From NCBI GenBank assembly GCA_039798705.1, contig JBDKFN010000003.1:33264-97263 (forward strand): a DNA stretch of 64,000 nt, written 5' to 3'. The translations under genes were made by a program, and so were the position numbers. Below, in pieces: positions 27,148 to 35,589 of the stretch; the first letter of the stretch is position 1; each line of letters begins with the position of its first letter. The notes below the pieces were generated by a model. It was not told the origin of the DNA. It saw nothing but the letters and a program-made list of their open reading frames with translations, and ran no database searches. The DNA is from CAIKLP01 sp039798705 (GTDB taxonomy: Bacteria > Bacteroidota > Bacteroidia > Sphingobacteriales > Sphingobacteriaceae).

Positions 27148-28383
27148 TTATTCAAATTCAGATTTTAAAATATTAATAACATCTAAAATTGTTTCTTCTT
27201 CTAAATCTGTTCTTTTAACCATGTCTTCAACAGTTAAAGCCAACACACTTTTTGCAGTGTCGCAACCAATTGACTTTAATTCGTCAATGATCCAGCTTTC
27301 AATTTCATCTGAGAATTCATCTAAATCAACATCCTCTTCATCTTCATCATTTTCACGGTAAACATCAATTTCGTAACCAGTTAATTTACCAGCTAATTTA
27401 ATGTTATAACCACCTTTACCAATTGCTAAAGAAACTTGATCTGGTTTTAAATATACAGATGCACGTTTTGTTTCATCATCTAATTTAATGCTGGTAATTT
27501 TCGCAGGACTTAACGCTCTTTGAATGTATAACGATAAGTTGTTAGTGTAGTTAATTACATCGATGTTTTCGTTTTTCAATTCACGAACAATACCATGAAT
27601 TCGAGAACCTTTCATACCCACACATGCTCCAACTGGATCGATACGGTCGTCATAAGACTCTACCGCAACTTTAGCACGCTCACCTGGTTCACGTACAATG
27701 TTTTTAATAGTGATTAAGCCATCAAATACTTCTGGAACTTCTTGTTCAAATAAACGCTCCAAAAATGCAGGTGATGTTCTTGAAATAATAATTCTAGGAT
27801 TATTATTTAACATTTCCACTTTCAAAACAGCAGCTTTAACTGTTTCTCCTTTTTTGAAGAAATCTGCAGGTATTTGCTCTGTTTTTGGTAAAATTAATTC
27901 ATTGCCATCATCATCCATGATAAGCATTTCTTTTTTCCAAACTTGGTAAACTTCTCCTGTTACAATTTCACCAATTCTATCTTTGTATTTTTTGAAAATT
28001 TCGTCTTTTTCTAATTCTAGAATTTTAGAAACCAAAGTTTGACGAGCTGCTAAAATTGCTCTTCTACCAAAACTTTCTAAGGTTACTAATTCAATCGCGT
28101 CATCACCAACTTCTAAATCTGCATCGATTAATTTTGCTTCTGCAATTTCAACTTCTAATGCATCATCTTCTGAAAAGCCATCTTCCATTACTCTTCTAGA
28201 TCTCCAGATTTCCAAGTCACCATTATCAGTATTGACAATGATATCACAGTTTTCGTCTGTTCCGTATTTTTTACGCAACATACTTCTGAAAACTTCCTCC
28301 AACACACTCATCATTGTTGGTCTGTCAATATTTTTGAATTCCTTAAACTCTTGAAAGGAATCAATCAGATTGATATTATTCAT
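27148..28383 (-). CDS. nusA: Transcription termination/antitermination factor NusA
   Basis: Binds RNA polymerase and nascent RNA, controlling pausing, hairpin termination and antitermination. The 411 residues show the N-terminal RNA-polymerase-binding domain (MMSVLEEVFRSMLRKKYG), an S1 domain (IGEIVTGEVYQVWKKEM), and KH1 and KH2 (VGACVGMKGSRIHGIVREL and SLAIGKGGYNIKLAGKLTG). A short C-terminal acidic helical domain follows. Its place between rimP and infB is the nearly universal bacterial order. Upstream of rimP a terminator-like hairpin follows a promoter, so NusA may act on its own operon (see findings). Confidence 0.98.
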   Translation of the reverse strand: MNNINLIDSFQEFKEFKNIDRPTMMSVLEEVFRSMLRKKYGTDENCDIIVNTDNGDLEIWRSRRVMEDGFSEDDALEVEIAEAKLIDADLEVGDDAIELVTLESFGRRAILAARQTLVSKILELEKDEIFKKYKDRIGEIVTGEVYQVWKKEMLIMDDDGNELILPKTEQIPADFFKKGETVKAAVLKVEMLNNNPRIIISRTSPAFLERLFEQEVPEVFDGLITIKNIVREPGERAKVAVESYDDRIDPVGACVGMKGSRIHGIVRELKNENIDVINYTNNLSLYIQRALSPAKITSIKLDDETKRASVYLKPDQVSLAIGKGGYNIKLAGKLTGYEIDVYRENDEDEEDVDLDEFSDEIESWIIDELKSIGCDTAKSVLALTVEDMVKRTDLEEETILDVINILKSEFE

Positions 28384-28404
28384 ATTGCTTAAATTTATTT
28401 CTTT

Positions 28405-28869
28405 TTAAAATGTTACTTTAATTTTTGCTTCAATTATATCTGAAAGGGAAATGTTGATGTTATTCAAAGTCAACTTCTTTCCTTTTTCTTTTATTTTTTC
28501 TTCAACAGATAAATTGTCACCATCAATGGCTAATAATTTACCCTCTAATTCTTTTCCGTCAGCTAATTTTATACCTAAAGTTCTGCCAATGTGTTGCGGA
28601 TATTGACGAGCAAATTTTAATGGAAAGTCTACTCCAGGAGAAGAAACTTCCAATGAAATTAACGCTTCGTTTATACCATCTTCTTCCATTTTTTGATTGA
28701 TGTGCCTACTCACTTTTGCGCAATCTTCAATTTTTACACCTTGATCACCATCCAACAAAATCATGGCTCTTTTAACAGCAATTCCTTTTATTTCAACAAT
28801 AAAAAGGTTGGTTCCTGCTATGGCCTCATCAATATATACCCTAAGTTGTTCTTCTAATTTCACAATCAA
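28405..28869 (-). CDS. rimP: Ribosome maturation factor RimP
   Basis: Needed for 30S subunit assembly. The 154-residue protein has the two-domain RimP fold: an alpha/beta N-terminal domain with GVKIEDCAKVSRHINQKME and ALISLEVSSPGVDFPLK, then an SH3-like C-terminal domain (LGIKLADGKELEGKLLAID). The frame has no ATG at the 5' end; it starts with TTG at 28869 or GTG at 28863, and the choice is uncertain. It is the first gene of rimP-nusA-infB, with a 21-bp gap to nusA. Confidence 0.93.
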   Translation of the reverse strand: MIVKLEEQLRVYIDEAIAGTNLFIVEIKGIAVKRAMILLDGDQGVKIEDCAKVSRHINQKMEEDGINEALISLEVSSPGVDFPLKFARQYPQHIGRTLGIKLADGKELEGKLLAIDGDNLSVEEKIKEKGKKLTLNNINISLSDIIEAKIKVTF

Positions 28870-28884
28870 AATATTTATAAAACA

Positions 28885-28913
28885 AAAGAGGAGACCTGTT
28901 ATGTCCCCTCTTT
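28885..28913 (-). terminator. Hairpin with U-tract between rlmI-like gene and rimP
   Basis: On the - strand AAAGAGGGGA pairs with TCTCCTCTTT over 10 bp including one G-U wobble, followed by TGTTTTAT. The same stem on the + strand would have an A-C mismatch, so it fits the - strand RNA better. It lies downstream of the rlmI-like stop but also downstream of a -7 box pointing to rimP, so it may serve as terminator for the first and attenuator for the second. Confidence 0.65.
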
Positions 28914-28930
28914 ATCACTGTTTTGCACTG

Positions 28931-28938
28931 CAAATATA
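28931..28938 (-). promoter_or_regulatory. -7 box of rimP-nusA-infB
   Basis: TATATTTG on the - strand, a perfect TAnnTTTG match, about 61 bp before the TTG start of rimP. The hairpin at 28885-28913 lies within the predicted leader. No clear -33 element. Confidence 0.5.
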
Positions 28939-28998
28939 ACACAATTAGTGCTTTAAAAAAAATTACTTTGATAAAATTGGCTTGTAAACAGCCTATTT

Positions 28999-30189
28999 TT
29001 AGCTAATTACCCTACATAAAAGCCCTTTTAAGTAGAATGACTCAGGAAATGCACTCCTAACCGGATGGTCTATGGGTTGGCCAAATTCGTGAATAAATTG
29101 CAATTCCTTTCCTGCATCAACTGCTGCCCATGCCAAAATCTGCTTAAAATGGTCTAATGTGAGGCTTCCCGAACACGAAAAAGTAGCCAATAAATCGCCT
29201 TCTTTCATCAATTTCAATGCTTGCATATTCAAATCTTTATAAGCCCTTTCTGCCCTTGGTAAAGATTTTCTTGATGGCGCTAATTTCGGAGGGTCTAAAA
29301 TGATTAAATCCCAGTGTAAATTTTCAGTATTGGCATTTCTTAAATATTGAAAAACATCTGCTACAATTAATTGCTCAGGTGCAAAAGCCATTTGATTTGA
29401 TTCATAATTTGCTTTCAATGTTTCCATGGCCAAAGCCGATGAGTCGACAGAGGTAACATTTTTAGCGCCTGCATTTTTTGCATATAAACTAAAACCTCCC
29501 GAATAAGAAAAACAATCTAATACCGTTTTCCCTTTTGCAAAATTTGCTAAGTATGCACGGTTTTCTCTTTGATCTAAAAAGTAACCAGACTTCTGTCCTT
29601 CATTTACATCAACTAAAAAATGAAGGTTGTTTTCTTTGATTAATATTGGTTCGTTAGGAATAGTGCCATATAGCAAACCGTTCGAAACAGCTATTCCTTC
29701 AAGGGTTCTAGCGGCAGCATCACTGCGTTCATAAATGCCTTTTGGTTGTAAAATTTTTACGAGCGCATCGATGATGATTTGTTTTCGTTGATCGATTCCT
29801 AAAGTTAAGAATTGACAAACTAAATAATCTTGAAATTTATCGACAATCAAACCTGGCAATTCATCTGCTTCAGAAAAAATTAAACGATAACTATCGGTAG
29901 AATTAAAATCGATCCCTTCTTTCCTTCGCTCAATTGATTTTTTTATTTTTTGAAACCACCAATCGTTATCGATTATTTCTGTTTCGGACCAAGACAATAA
30001 CCTAACCGTAATTTTAGAGGCTTGGTTATAATATCCATAAGCCAAAAACTGACCATTATTATCGTTTACCCTAACAATATCACCATTGTTTGCTTGCCCA
30101 ATTACTTTTGCAATTGCACCAGAAAACACCCAACTATGGTGATGTTTTACCGGCTTTTCTTTCCCTTTTGCTAAATTAACCTGAATCAT
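28999..30189 (-). CDS. rlmI: Class I SAM-dependent rRNA methyltransferase, RlmI-like
   Basis: Probably methylates a cytosine of 23S rRNA (C1962 in E. coli for RlmI). The 396 residues comprise an N-terminal PUA-like RNA-binding domain (about 1-75, KPVKHHHSWVFSGAIAKV), a connecting EEHEE-type region with VDVNEGQKSGYFLDQRENR, and a Rossmann methyltransferase domain (from about 215: VLDCFSYSGGFSLYA, then VTSVDSSALAMETL, LIILDPPKLAPSRKSL, and FSCSGSL). The exact target nucleotide is inferred from the family. Divergent from tadA, and the only gene of its transcript. Confidence 0.9.
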   Translation of the reverse strand: MIQVNLAKGKEKPVKHHHSWVFSGAIAKVIGQANNGDIVRVNDNNGQFLAYGYYNQASKITVRLLSWSETEIIDNDWWFQKIKKSIERRKEGIDFNSTDSYRLIFSEADELPGLIVDKFQDYLVCQFLTLGIDQRKQIIIDALVKILQPKGIYERSDAAARTLEGIAVSNGLLYGTIPNEPILIKENNLHFLVDVNEGQKSGYFLDQRENRAYLANFAKGKTVLDCFSYSGGFSLYAKNAGAKNVTSVDSSALAMETLKANYESNQMAFAPEQLIVADVFQYLRNANTENLHWDLIILDPPKLAPSRKSLPRAERAYKDLNMQALKLMKEGDLLATFSCSGSLTLDHFKQILAWAAVDAGKELQFIHEFGQPIDHPVRSAFPESFYLKGLLCRVIS

Positions 30190-30202
30190 TTTCTATTTTT
30201 AC

Positions 30203-30210
30203 CAAAAATA
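30203..30210 (-). promoter_or_regulatory. -7 box of the RlmI-like gene
   Basis: TATTTTTG on the - strand, a perfect TAnnTTTG match, 13 nt before the ATG start. It lies in the 39-bp divergent gap to tadA. Confidence 0.5.
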
Positions 30211-30228
30211 CAAATACTAATTCCAAAG

Positions 30229-30681
30229 ATGAGCTATTCTTTATTTTCTGATGAATATTTTATGAATGAAGCGCTCAAGCAAGCGCAATTGGCTTTTGAA
30301 GCAGACGAGGTGCCCATCGGCGCGGTAATTGTTTGTCAAAACAAAATTATAGCAAAAGCCCATAACCTAACTGAGCGACTAACTGATGTTACTGCGCATG
30401 CCGAAATGCAAGCATTTACAGCAGCAGCAAATTTTTTAGCATCGAAATATTTACCAGAATGCACTTTATATGTAACAGTTGAACCGTGCTTAATGTGTGC
30501 AGGCGCTGCATATTGGGCACACATAGGTCAAATAGTTATAGGCACAATAGACGAAAAAAGAGGGTATGCCACTTTTGGAAAAAATATTCTACACCCAAAA
30601 ACAATAGTGAAAACTGGTGTGTTAGCAGAGGAGAGTAAAGCATTAATGCAGGCTTTCTTTCAAAATAAAAGAGCAGAATAA
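30229..30681 (+). CDS. tadA: tRNA-specific adenosine deaminase
   Basis: Deaminates the wobble adenosine (A34) of tRNA-Arg to inosine. A 150-residue CDA-fold protein with all zinc and catalytic residues: His57 and Glu59 in AHAEMQA, and Cys87/Cys90 in VEPCLMCAGA. The conserved DEVPIGAVIV lies at about 26-35. The alternative would be a guanine deaminase, but length and the PCLMCAGA pattern favour TadA. It has its own ATG; the -7 box for this direction is unclear. Confidence 0.92.
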   Translation: MSYSLFSDEYFMNEALKQAQLAFEADEVPIGAVIVCQNKIIAKAHNLTERLTDVTAHAEMQAFTAAANFLASKYLPECTLYVTVEPCLMCAGAAYWAHIGQIVIGTIDEKRGYATFGKNILHPKTIVKTGVLAEESKALMQAFFQNKRAE

Positions 30682-30696
30682 AGACTGCATTTTATT

Positions 30697-30704
30697 TATA
30701 TTTG
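30697..30704 (+). promoter_or_regulatory. -7 box of sodA
   Basis: TATATTTG, a perfect TAnnTTTG match in the tadA-sodA gap, 34 nt before the sodA ATG. It indicates that sodA has its own promoter. Confidence 0.55.
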
Positions 30705-30738
30705 CATCATACATTTAACAATTAAAAAATAAAAAAAT

Positions 30739-31344
30739 ATGACTTTTACCCTACCAGCATTATCTTATGCAGTTGACGCTTTAGAACCGCATATCGATAA
30801 AATGACCATGGAAATTCACCATGGCAAACACCATGCAGCATATGTTACAAATTTAAACAATGCAATTGCAGGAACAGATGCAGAAAAATTAAGCATCGAA
30901 GAAATTTGTAAATCAATTTCTAAATATCCAATGGCCGTTAGAAACAATGGCGGTGGGCATTACAACCATTCTTTATTTTGGTCAATCATGAGCCCAAATA
31001 AAGGTGGCGAGCCAACTGGAAAAATTGCAGATGCAATCAATGCTGCTTTTGGAAGCTTTGAAGAATTCAAAACTAAATTTGCTGCGGCAGGTGCTACTCG
31101 TTTTGGTTCTGGTTGGGCATGGTTAATAGTAGGTGCTGATAAAAAATTAGCAATCTGCTCAACACCTAACCAAGACAATCCTTTAATGGATATTGCTGAA
31201 GTAAAAGGCACGCCAATTTTAGGAATGGATGTTTGGGAACATGCTTATTATTTAAAATATCAAAACAGACGCCCAGATTATATGTCAGCATTTTTCAATG
31301 TGATTAATTGGGATGCGGTAACTGAGCGTTACGAAAAAGCATAA
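30739..31344 (+). CDS. sodA: Superoxide dismutase, Mn type
   Basis: Dismutates superoxide to hydrogen peroxide and oxygen. The 201-residue protein has metal ligands His27, His77, Asp164 and His168 (DVWEHAYYLKYQ). The NNGGGHYNHSLFW motif and Gln145 in TPNQDNPLMD are characteristic of Mn enzymes; Fe enzymes have Gln in the first region and Ala in the second. A cambialistic enzyme cannot be excluded. There is no signal peptide, so it is cytosolic. It has its own -7 box and a strong terminator. Confidence 0.95.
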   Translation: MTFTLPALSYAVDALEPHIDKMTMEIHHGKHHAAYVTNLNNAIAGTDAEKLSIEEICKSISKYPMAVRNNGGGHYNHSLFWSIMSPNKGGEPTGKIADAINAAFGSFEEFKTKFAAAGATRFGSGWAWLIVGADKKLAICSTPNQDNPLMDIAEVKGTPILGMDVWEHAYYLKYQNRRPDYMSAFFNVINWDAVTERYEKA

Positions 31345-31362
31345 GTGAAAATATAAAATAAT

Positions 31363-31397
31363 AAAAAAAGCCGCTTGAAAATTCAAGCGGCTTTTTT
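31363..31397. terminator. Bidirectional intrinsic terminator
   Basis: AAAAAAAGCCGCTTGAA / TTCAAGCGGCTTTTTT, a near-perfect palindrome between the convergent sodA and glmS genes. Confidence 0.92.
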
Positions 31398-31415
31398 GTT
31401 ATATTGAAATATGGA

Positions 31416-33251
31416 TTACTCCACTGTTACACTCTTTGCTAAATTTCTTGGTTGATCTACATTACAACCTCTCATAATTGCAATATGATATGATAATAAT
31501 TGCAATGGAATAGTAGCTAATAATGGCACCAATGATTCTTCTGTATCTGGAATTTCAATTACATAATCTGCCATCTTTTTCACTTCGGTGTCGCCTTCTG
31601 TAACGATTGCAATGATAACACCTTTACGTGCTTTTACTTCTTGAATATTAGAAATTGTTTTCTCTAGGATGGTTCCTTTTGTTGCAATTACTACCACTGG
31701 CATGTTCTCATCAATCAATGCAATTGGCCCGTGCTTCATTTCAGCAGCAGGATATCCTTCGGCATGTATGTAAGAAATTTCTTTCAATTTTAAAGCACCT
31801 TCTAAAGCTACAGGAAAATTAAATCCTCTACCTAAGTACAAGAAGTTATGTGCGTCTTTAAATCTTTCTGCAATTAATTTAATTTGTTCATTTGATGCCA
31901 ATGCCTTTTCTACTTTAGCAGGTACCGCTTCTAAAGCAGTTAATAATTCTACCATTCTGGTACGCGATACCGTTCCTTTGATTTGCGCTAATGACCAAGC
32001 CAATAATGTTAAAATCGTTACCTGTGCAGTAAAAGCTTTGGTAGATGCTACACCAATTTCTGGACCAGCATGTGTGTATGCTCCTGCATGTGATGCACGT
32101 GGAATAGATGATCCCACTACATTACAAATTCCAAATATAGTTGCACCTTTAGATTTTGCTAGCTCAATAGCGGCAAGCGTATCAGCTGTTTCCCCAGATT
32201 GAGAAATTGCAATTAAAATATCATTTTCTGTAATGATAGGATTGCGATACCTGAATTCTGATGCGTACTCAACCTCTACAGGAACACGCGCAAATTCTTC
32301 AATAATATATTCTGCAACTAAACCAGCATGCCATGAAGTACCACATGCTACAATGATAATTCGATCTGCATTTTTAAATTTAGTTTCGTATTCTTTTAAT
32401 CCGCTTAAAGAAATCAAGCCCTCGTTGGCACGAATTCTTCCACGCATACTATCGTAAATTGAACGAGGCTGTTCGTAAATTTCTTTCATCATGAAATGTT
32501 CGTACCCGCCTTTTTCAATCATATCTAATTGCATTTCCAATTCATGAATAACTGGATTCTGAATAATGTTTTCAATATTCTTGATCACTAAAGAATCTTT
32601 TTTAACCACAGCCATTTCGCTGTCATTTAAATAAACAACATTCTTTGTGTACTCTATAATTGGCGTAGCATCCGATGCGATAAAATGTTCGCCTTCGCCA
32701 ATACCAATTACCATTGGGCTTCCTTTACGCGCCACAATTAATTCGTCTTGTTGATCTTCTGAAATAACTACAATTGCATAGGCACCAACAACTTCGTGTA
32801 ATGACAATCGCACTGCTTCCTCTAATGAAACATTTGCTTTTTGTTGAATTTCTTCGATTAAATGAATTAATACTTCCGTGTCAGTATCAGAATGAAATTC
32901 GTGACCTCTTTTAATTAATTCTGTTTTAATGGTTGCATAGTTTTCAATAATTCCGTTATGAATAATTGAAAGTTTTCCATTATTAGATTTATGTGGATGT
33001 GCATTGCGATCATTTGGTTCGCCGTGTGTTGCCCATCTGGTATGACCCATACCTACAGAACCGTTGATGTCTTTTCCTGCAGTAAAATTTTCTAAGTCGC
33101 TAACCTTACCTGCTTTTTTATAAATGTTCATAGCGCCATTCAGCAAAGTAATACCTGCGCTGTCGTAACCTCTATATTCTAATCTTTTTAAACCTTTGAT
33201 GATGACATCGTATGCATTACGATGACCAATATAACCTACAATTCCACACAT
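31416..33251 (-). CDS. glmS: Glutamine--fructose-6-phosphate aminotransferase (isomerizing)
   Basis: Makes glucosamine-6-phosphate from fructose-6-phosphate and glutamine for peptidoglycan and LPS. The 611 residues are full length: the N-terminal glutaminase has nucleophile Cys2 (MCGIVGYIG) and HTRWATHGEPN; two SIS isomerase domains follow, with ISQSGETADTLAA and ending in the canonical DQPRNLAKSVTVE. It is the last gene of GT5-like / DUF4270 / glmS, an order common in Bacteroidota. No glmS ribozyme structure was recognised in the 34-bp upstream gap. Confidence 0.97.
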   Translation of the reverse strand: MCGIVGYIGHRNAYDVIIKGLKRLEYRGYDSAGITLLNGAMNIYKKAGKVSDLENFTAGKDINGSVGMGHTRWATHGEPNDRNAHPHKSNNGKLSIIHNGIIENYATIKTELIKRGHEFHSDTDTEVLIHLIEEIQQKANVSLEEAVRLSLHEVVGAYAIVVISEDQQDELIVARKGSPMVIGIGEGEHFIASDATPIIEYTKNVVYLNDSEMAVVKKDSLVIKNIENIIQNPVIHELEMQLDMIEKGGYEHFMMKEIYEQPRSIYDSMRGRIRANEGLISLSGLKEYETKFKNADRIIIVACGTSWHAGLVAEYIIEEFARVPVEVEYASEFRYRNPIITENDILIAISQSGETADTLAAIELAKSKGATIFGICNVVGSSIPRASHAGAYTHAGPEIGVASTKAFTAQVTILTLLAWSLAQIKGTVSRTRMVELLTALEAVPAKVEKALASNEQIKLIAERFKDAHNFLYLGRGFNFPVALEGALKLKEISYIHAEGYPAAEMKHGPIALIDENMPVVVIATKGTILEKTISNIQEVKARKGVIIAIVTEGDTEVKKMADYVIEIPDTEESLVPLLATIPLQLLSYHIAIMRGCNVDQPRNLAKSVTVE

Positions 33252-33285
33252 AATTTTGAAATTTTAATTTAATGCAAATTAATAA

Positions 33286-34593
33286 TTAAAGTTTTGAATA
33301 ACTAATAGCTAATCTGATTGGTTTGCTTGGATGTTTTGGACCATTCAATACACTCCTATTTGCCCTAATTTGCTTGCTCGCATCTTCTAAATAAAGTGCC
33401 TGAAAATCCAATCTATTTAAAATAAATTGTTGTACAGTTTTAGTCATTTCAATGGTGTACTGCTTTTTAGTTGCGTTATAAACTCCACTGGATATAAGGT
33501 ATTCCGTGTTGCTTCCTTTTCTCCTAGCCTTTAATGACAAAGTACCAATAGGAGCAAATTTGCTATCTGAACCAGTTTCGATGGGAATAATTAATTCCGC
33601 TTTATTAATGGCAATTTTATTGGAATCTTTTCTCAATTCTAAATTTGGAAAACGTATACGCACTCTTGTACCAGCCAATGATTGAGCATAAACATTTTGT
33701 TGTCCTTGAACACTATCTGCAAATTGATATTGAACTTTTGTATTTGAATAATCGTGTTCGTAATGATTTACATTTGCAGCAACACTATTGATATTGAAAA
33801 TAAAATTACTTGTATCCGTTGTGTTTTTGTAATATAAAATTAAATAAGAACGGTTCGCATTTGTTAAATCGAAAGACATTACTCCGCCATTTCCACTTAA
33901 ATTTTTCGCTGTTAAATAGAATCCTTTATATGCATTTAAAAACGCTGTATTGTCAGATAAATCAACCTGTCCAGACTTTGCTAATAATTCTTTACCAAAG
34001 TTATCATCTAATTTAATTCTAATTTGAGGATACACTTTCATGACCGTATCTTTTTTACCATCAATAATATTTTGAATGATGATACTGTCTTTTGGATTTG
34101 GTCTGTAACGAATTGATCCAACCACACCTGCTTTAGTTTTATACTTTTTATTAGAATAATAAATACTATCGTTGCTAATGGTTTCGTCAAGTTGAGCAAC
34201 AGAAATTGCAAACACAGAATTGGTATCTCCATAAAATCTTTGAGTTGCATCTCCGATATAACCCATTACCATAACTATGGAATCGAGTGTAGGACTTGTG
34301 CCAAAACTGACATTGTTTTTAGAAAGAGTTGCGTGGAATGCAATCGATGCTCTTGTTTCTCCAAAAACAGGATCTATTAATTCGCCTAATTGATTTCTTA
34401 CATAATTAGATGAAACGAGTGTGTCATCTTTTACGGTCCAAACAACAATGCTTGATGTATCATGTTTGCCAACACCAATACCTGTCTCATTTAATTGATC
34501 TTCCAAACCAATTGAACCTTCTTTTTTACAGGATTGCAAAATAAAAAGACTTATTAAAATAATTAATAAGTCTTTAGTTGTATTCAACTTCAT
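33286..34593 (-). CDS. DUF4270 family lipoprotein
   Basis: A 435-residue exported lipoprotein: hydrophobic segment LLIILISLFILQ, lipobox SC with Cys22, then a charged linker. The body is beta-rich and matches the Bacteroidota DUF4270 family, with GELIDPVFGETRASIAFHAT and PTLDSIVMVMGY near the N-terminus. The function is not known. Its constant position between a glycogen-synthase-like gene and glmS (13 bp and 34 bp gaps here) suggests a role in envelope or sugar metabolism, but that is only contextual. Confidence 0.85.
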   Translation of the reverse strand: MKLNTTKDLLIILISLFILQSCKKEGSIGLEDQLNETGIGVGKHDTSSIVVWTVKDDTLVSSNYVRNQLGELIDPVFGETRASIAFHATLSKNNVSFGTSPTLDSIVMVMGYIGDATQRFYGDTNSVFAISVAQLDETISNDSIYYSNKKYKTKAGVVGSIRYRPNPKDSIIIQNIIDGKKDTVMKVYPQIRIKLDDNFGKELLAKSGQVDLSDNTAFLNAYKGFYLTAKNLSGNGGVMSFDLTNANRSYLILYYKNTTDTSNFIFNINSVAANVNHYEHDYSNTKVQYQFADSVQGQQNVYAQSLAGTRVRIRFPNLELRKDSNKIAINKAELIIPIETGSDSKFAPIGTLSLKARRKGSNTEYLISSGVYNATKKQYTIEMTKTVQQFILNRLDFQALYLEDASKQIRANRSVLNGPKHPSKPIRLAISYSKL

Positions 34594-34606
34594 TTTTTTT
34601 AATTCG

Positions 34607-35434
34607 TTAAGTCGTTACTAAATCTACACTTACCTCATCATAAAACTGAACAAAAGATTCAAAATCAAATTCTTCATGATTTGATTTTTCAACTATCAAT
34701 TTGTCTGTTTGTTTGTTAAGATACTTTAAAACGCTTGCTTCTATGTTTTCGTCTGCCTTGATAACAGCATCTGCATAATTTATTGCGTTTGTATGTAGAG
34801 ATGTACAGCTTGAATCCTTTAACAATGCGGCATCAGCAGCATTCATATCAGGCATTAAAGCTTTGGTTTTTAAGTTTTTATCTAGGTTTTCTGTGAAACA
34901 ATTTTCGTATACAGAATAAACTACTTTCGTGTTTTTAAACATTGGATCTTCACGGTAAGCCGTTTTTAAGTACATAGGTACTAAACTACTCATCCATCCT
35001 AAACAATGAACTACATCTGGCATCCAACCTAATTTTTTAACTGTTTCAATGGCTCCTTTACAGAAGAAAATCATTCTTTCGTCATTATCGTCAAAGAATT
35101 TTTCTTTTGCATCTCTGAAAACTTGTTTGCGTTGGAAATATTCCTCATTATCTAAGAAATAAACCTGCATTCTTGCTGTTGGAAGAGAAGCAACCTTAAT
35201 GATTAAAGGATTGTCATTGTCATTGATGACGATATTCATACCAGATAAACGAATCACTTCGTGCAAACGGTTTCTTCTTTCGTTGATATTGCCAAAACGA
35301 GGCATTAAGATTCGAATTTCGAAGCCTTTTTCTTGCATCGCTTGAGGTAATTGTCTCGTAATCTTTGCAATTTTAGTAAGCTCCAGAAATGGTGACATTT
35401 CGTGGGCGATAAAGAGAATCTTTGTTTTTGCCAT
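34607..35434 (-). CDS. Short GT5 glycogen/starch synthase-like protein
   Basis: A 275-residue protein equivalent only to the N-terminal Rossmann domain of glycogen synthase (GT5): KILFIAHEMSPF, then IRILMPRFG and the later VHCLGWMSSLVPMYLK. The ADP-glucose-binding KxGGL motif expected near residue 20 is replaced by a segment reading LTKIAKITRQLP, and the whole C-terminal domain is absent. It is therefore unlikely to make glycogen. I recall similar short homologues next to panC in other Bacteroidota, so this is probably a conserved derived protein rather than a recent truncation. It leads DUF4270 and glmS. Confidence 0.85.
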   Translation of the reverse strand: MAKTKILFIAHEMSPFLELTKIAKITRQLPQAMQEKGFEIRILMPRFGNINERRNRLHEVIRLSGMNIVINDNDNPLIIKVASLPTARMQVYFLDNEEYFQRKQVFRDAKEKFFDDNDERMIFFCKGAIETVKKLGWMPDVVHCLGWMSSLVPMYLKTAYREDPMFKNTKVVYSVYENCFTENLDKNLKTKALMPDMNAADAALLKDSSCTSLHTNAINYADAVIKADENIEASVLKYLNKQTDKLIVEKSNHEEFDFESFVQFYDEVSVDLVTT

Positions 35435-35491
35435 ACTGAACTAACTCCTAATCAACAATTTATCGTGGAATAACGATGTAAATTGGGATTG

Positions 35492-35499
35492 CAAATATA
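35492..35499 (-). promoter_or_regulatory. -7 box of the GT5-like/DUF4270/glmS operon
   Basis: TATATTTG on the - strand, a perfect TAnnTTTG match, 57 nt before the ATG, in the 155-bp gap shared with panC. For panC the best candidate on + is CAATTTTG (35562) with TTG 18 bp upstream, which is weaker. Confidence 0.5.
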
Positions 35500-35589
35500 C
35501 TAATAATATTGGATATTTTTTTGAAAAACCAATATGATGCTTGATATTATTAAAAAAATTACAATTTTGCCTAATTATAGAACGCTGAG

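Noticed and set aside
33252..33285. glmS ribozyme upstream of glmS
   Set aside because: The gap is 34 bp and shows no such structure.
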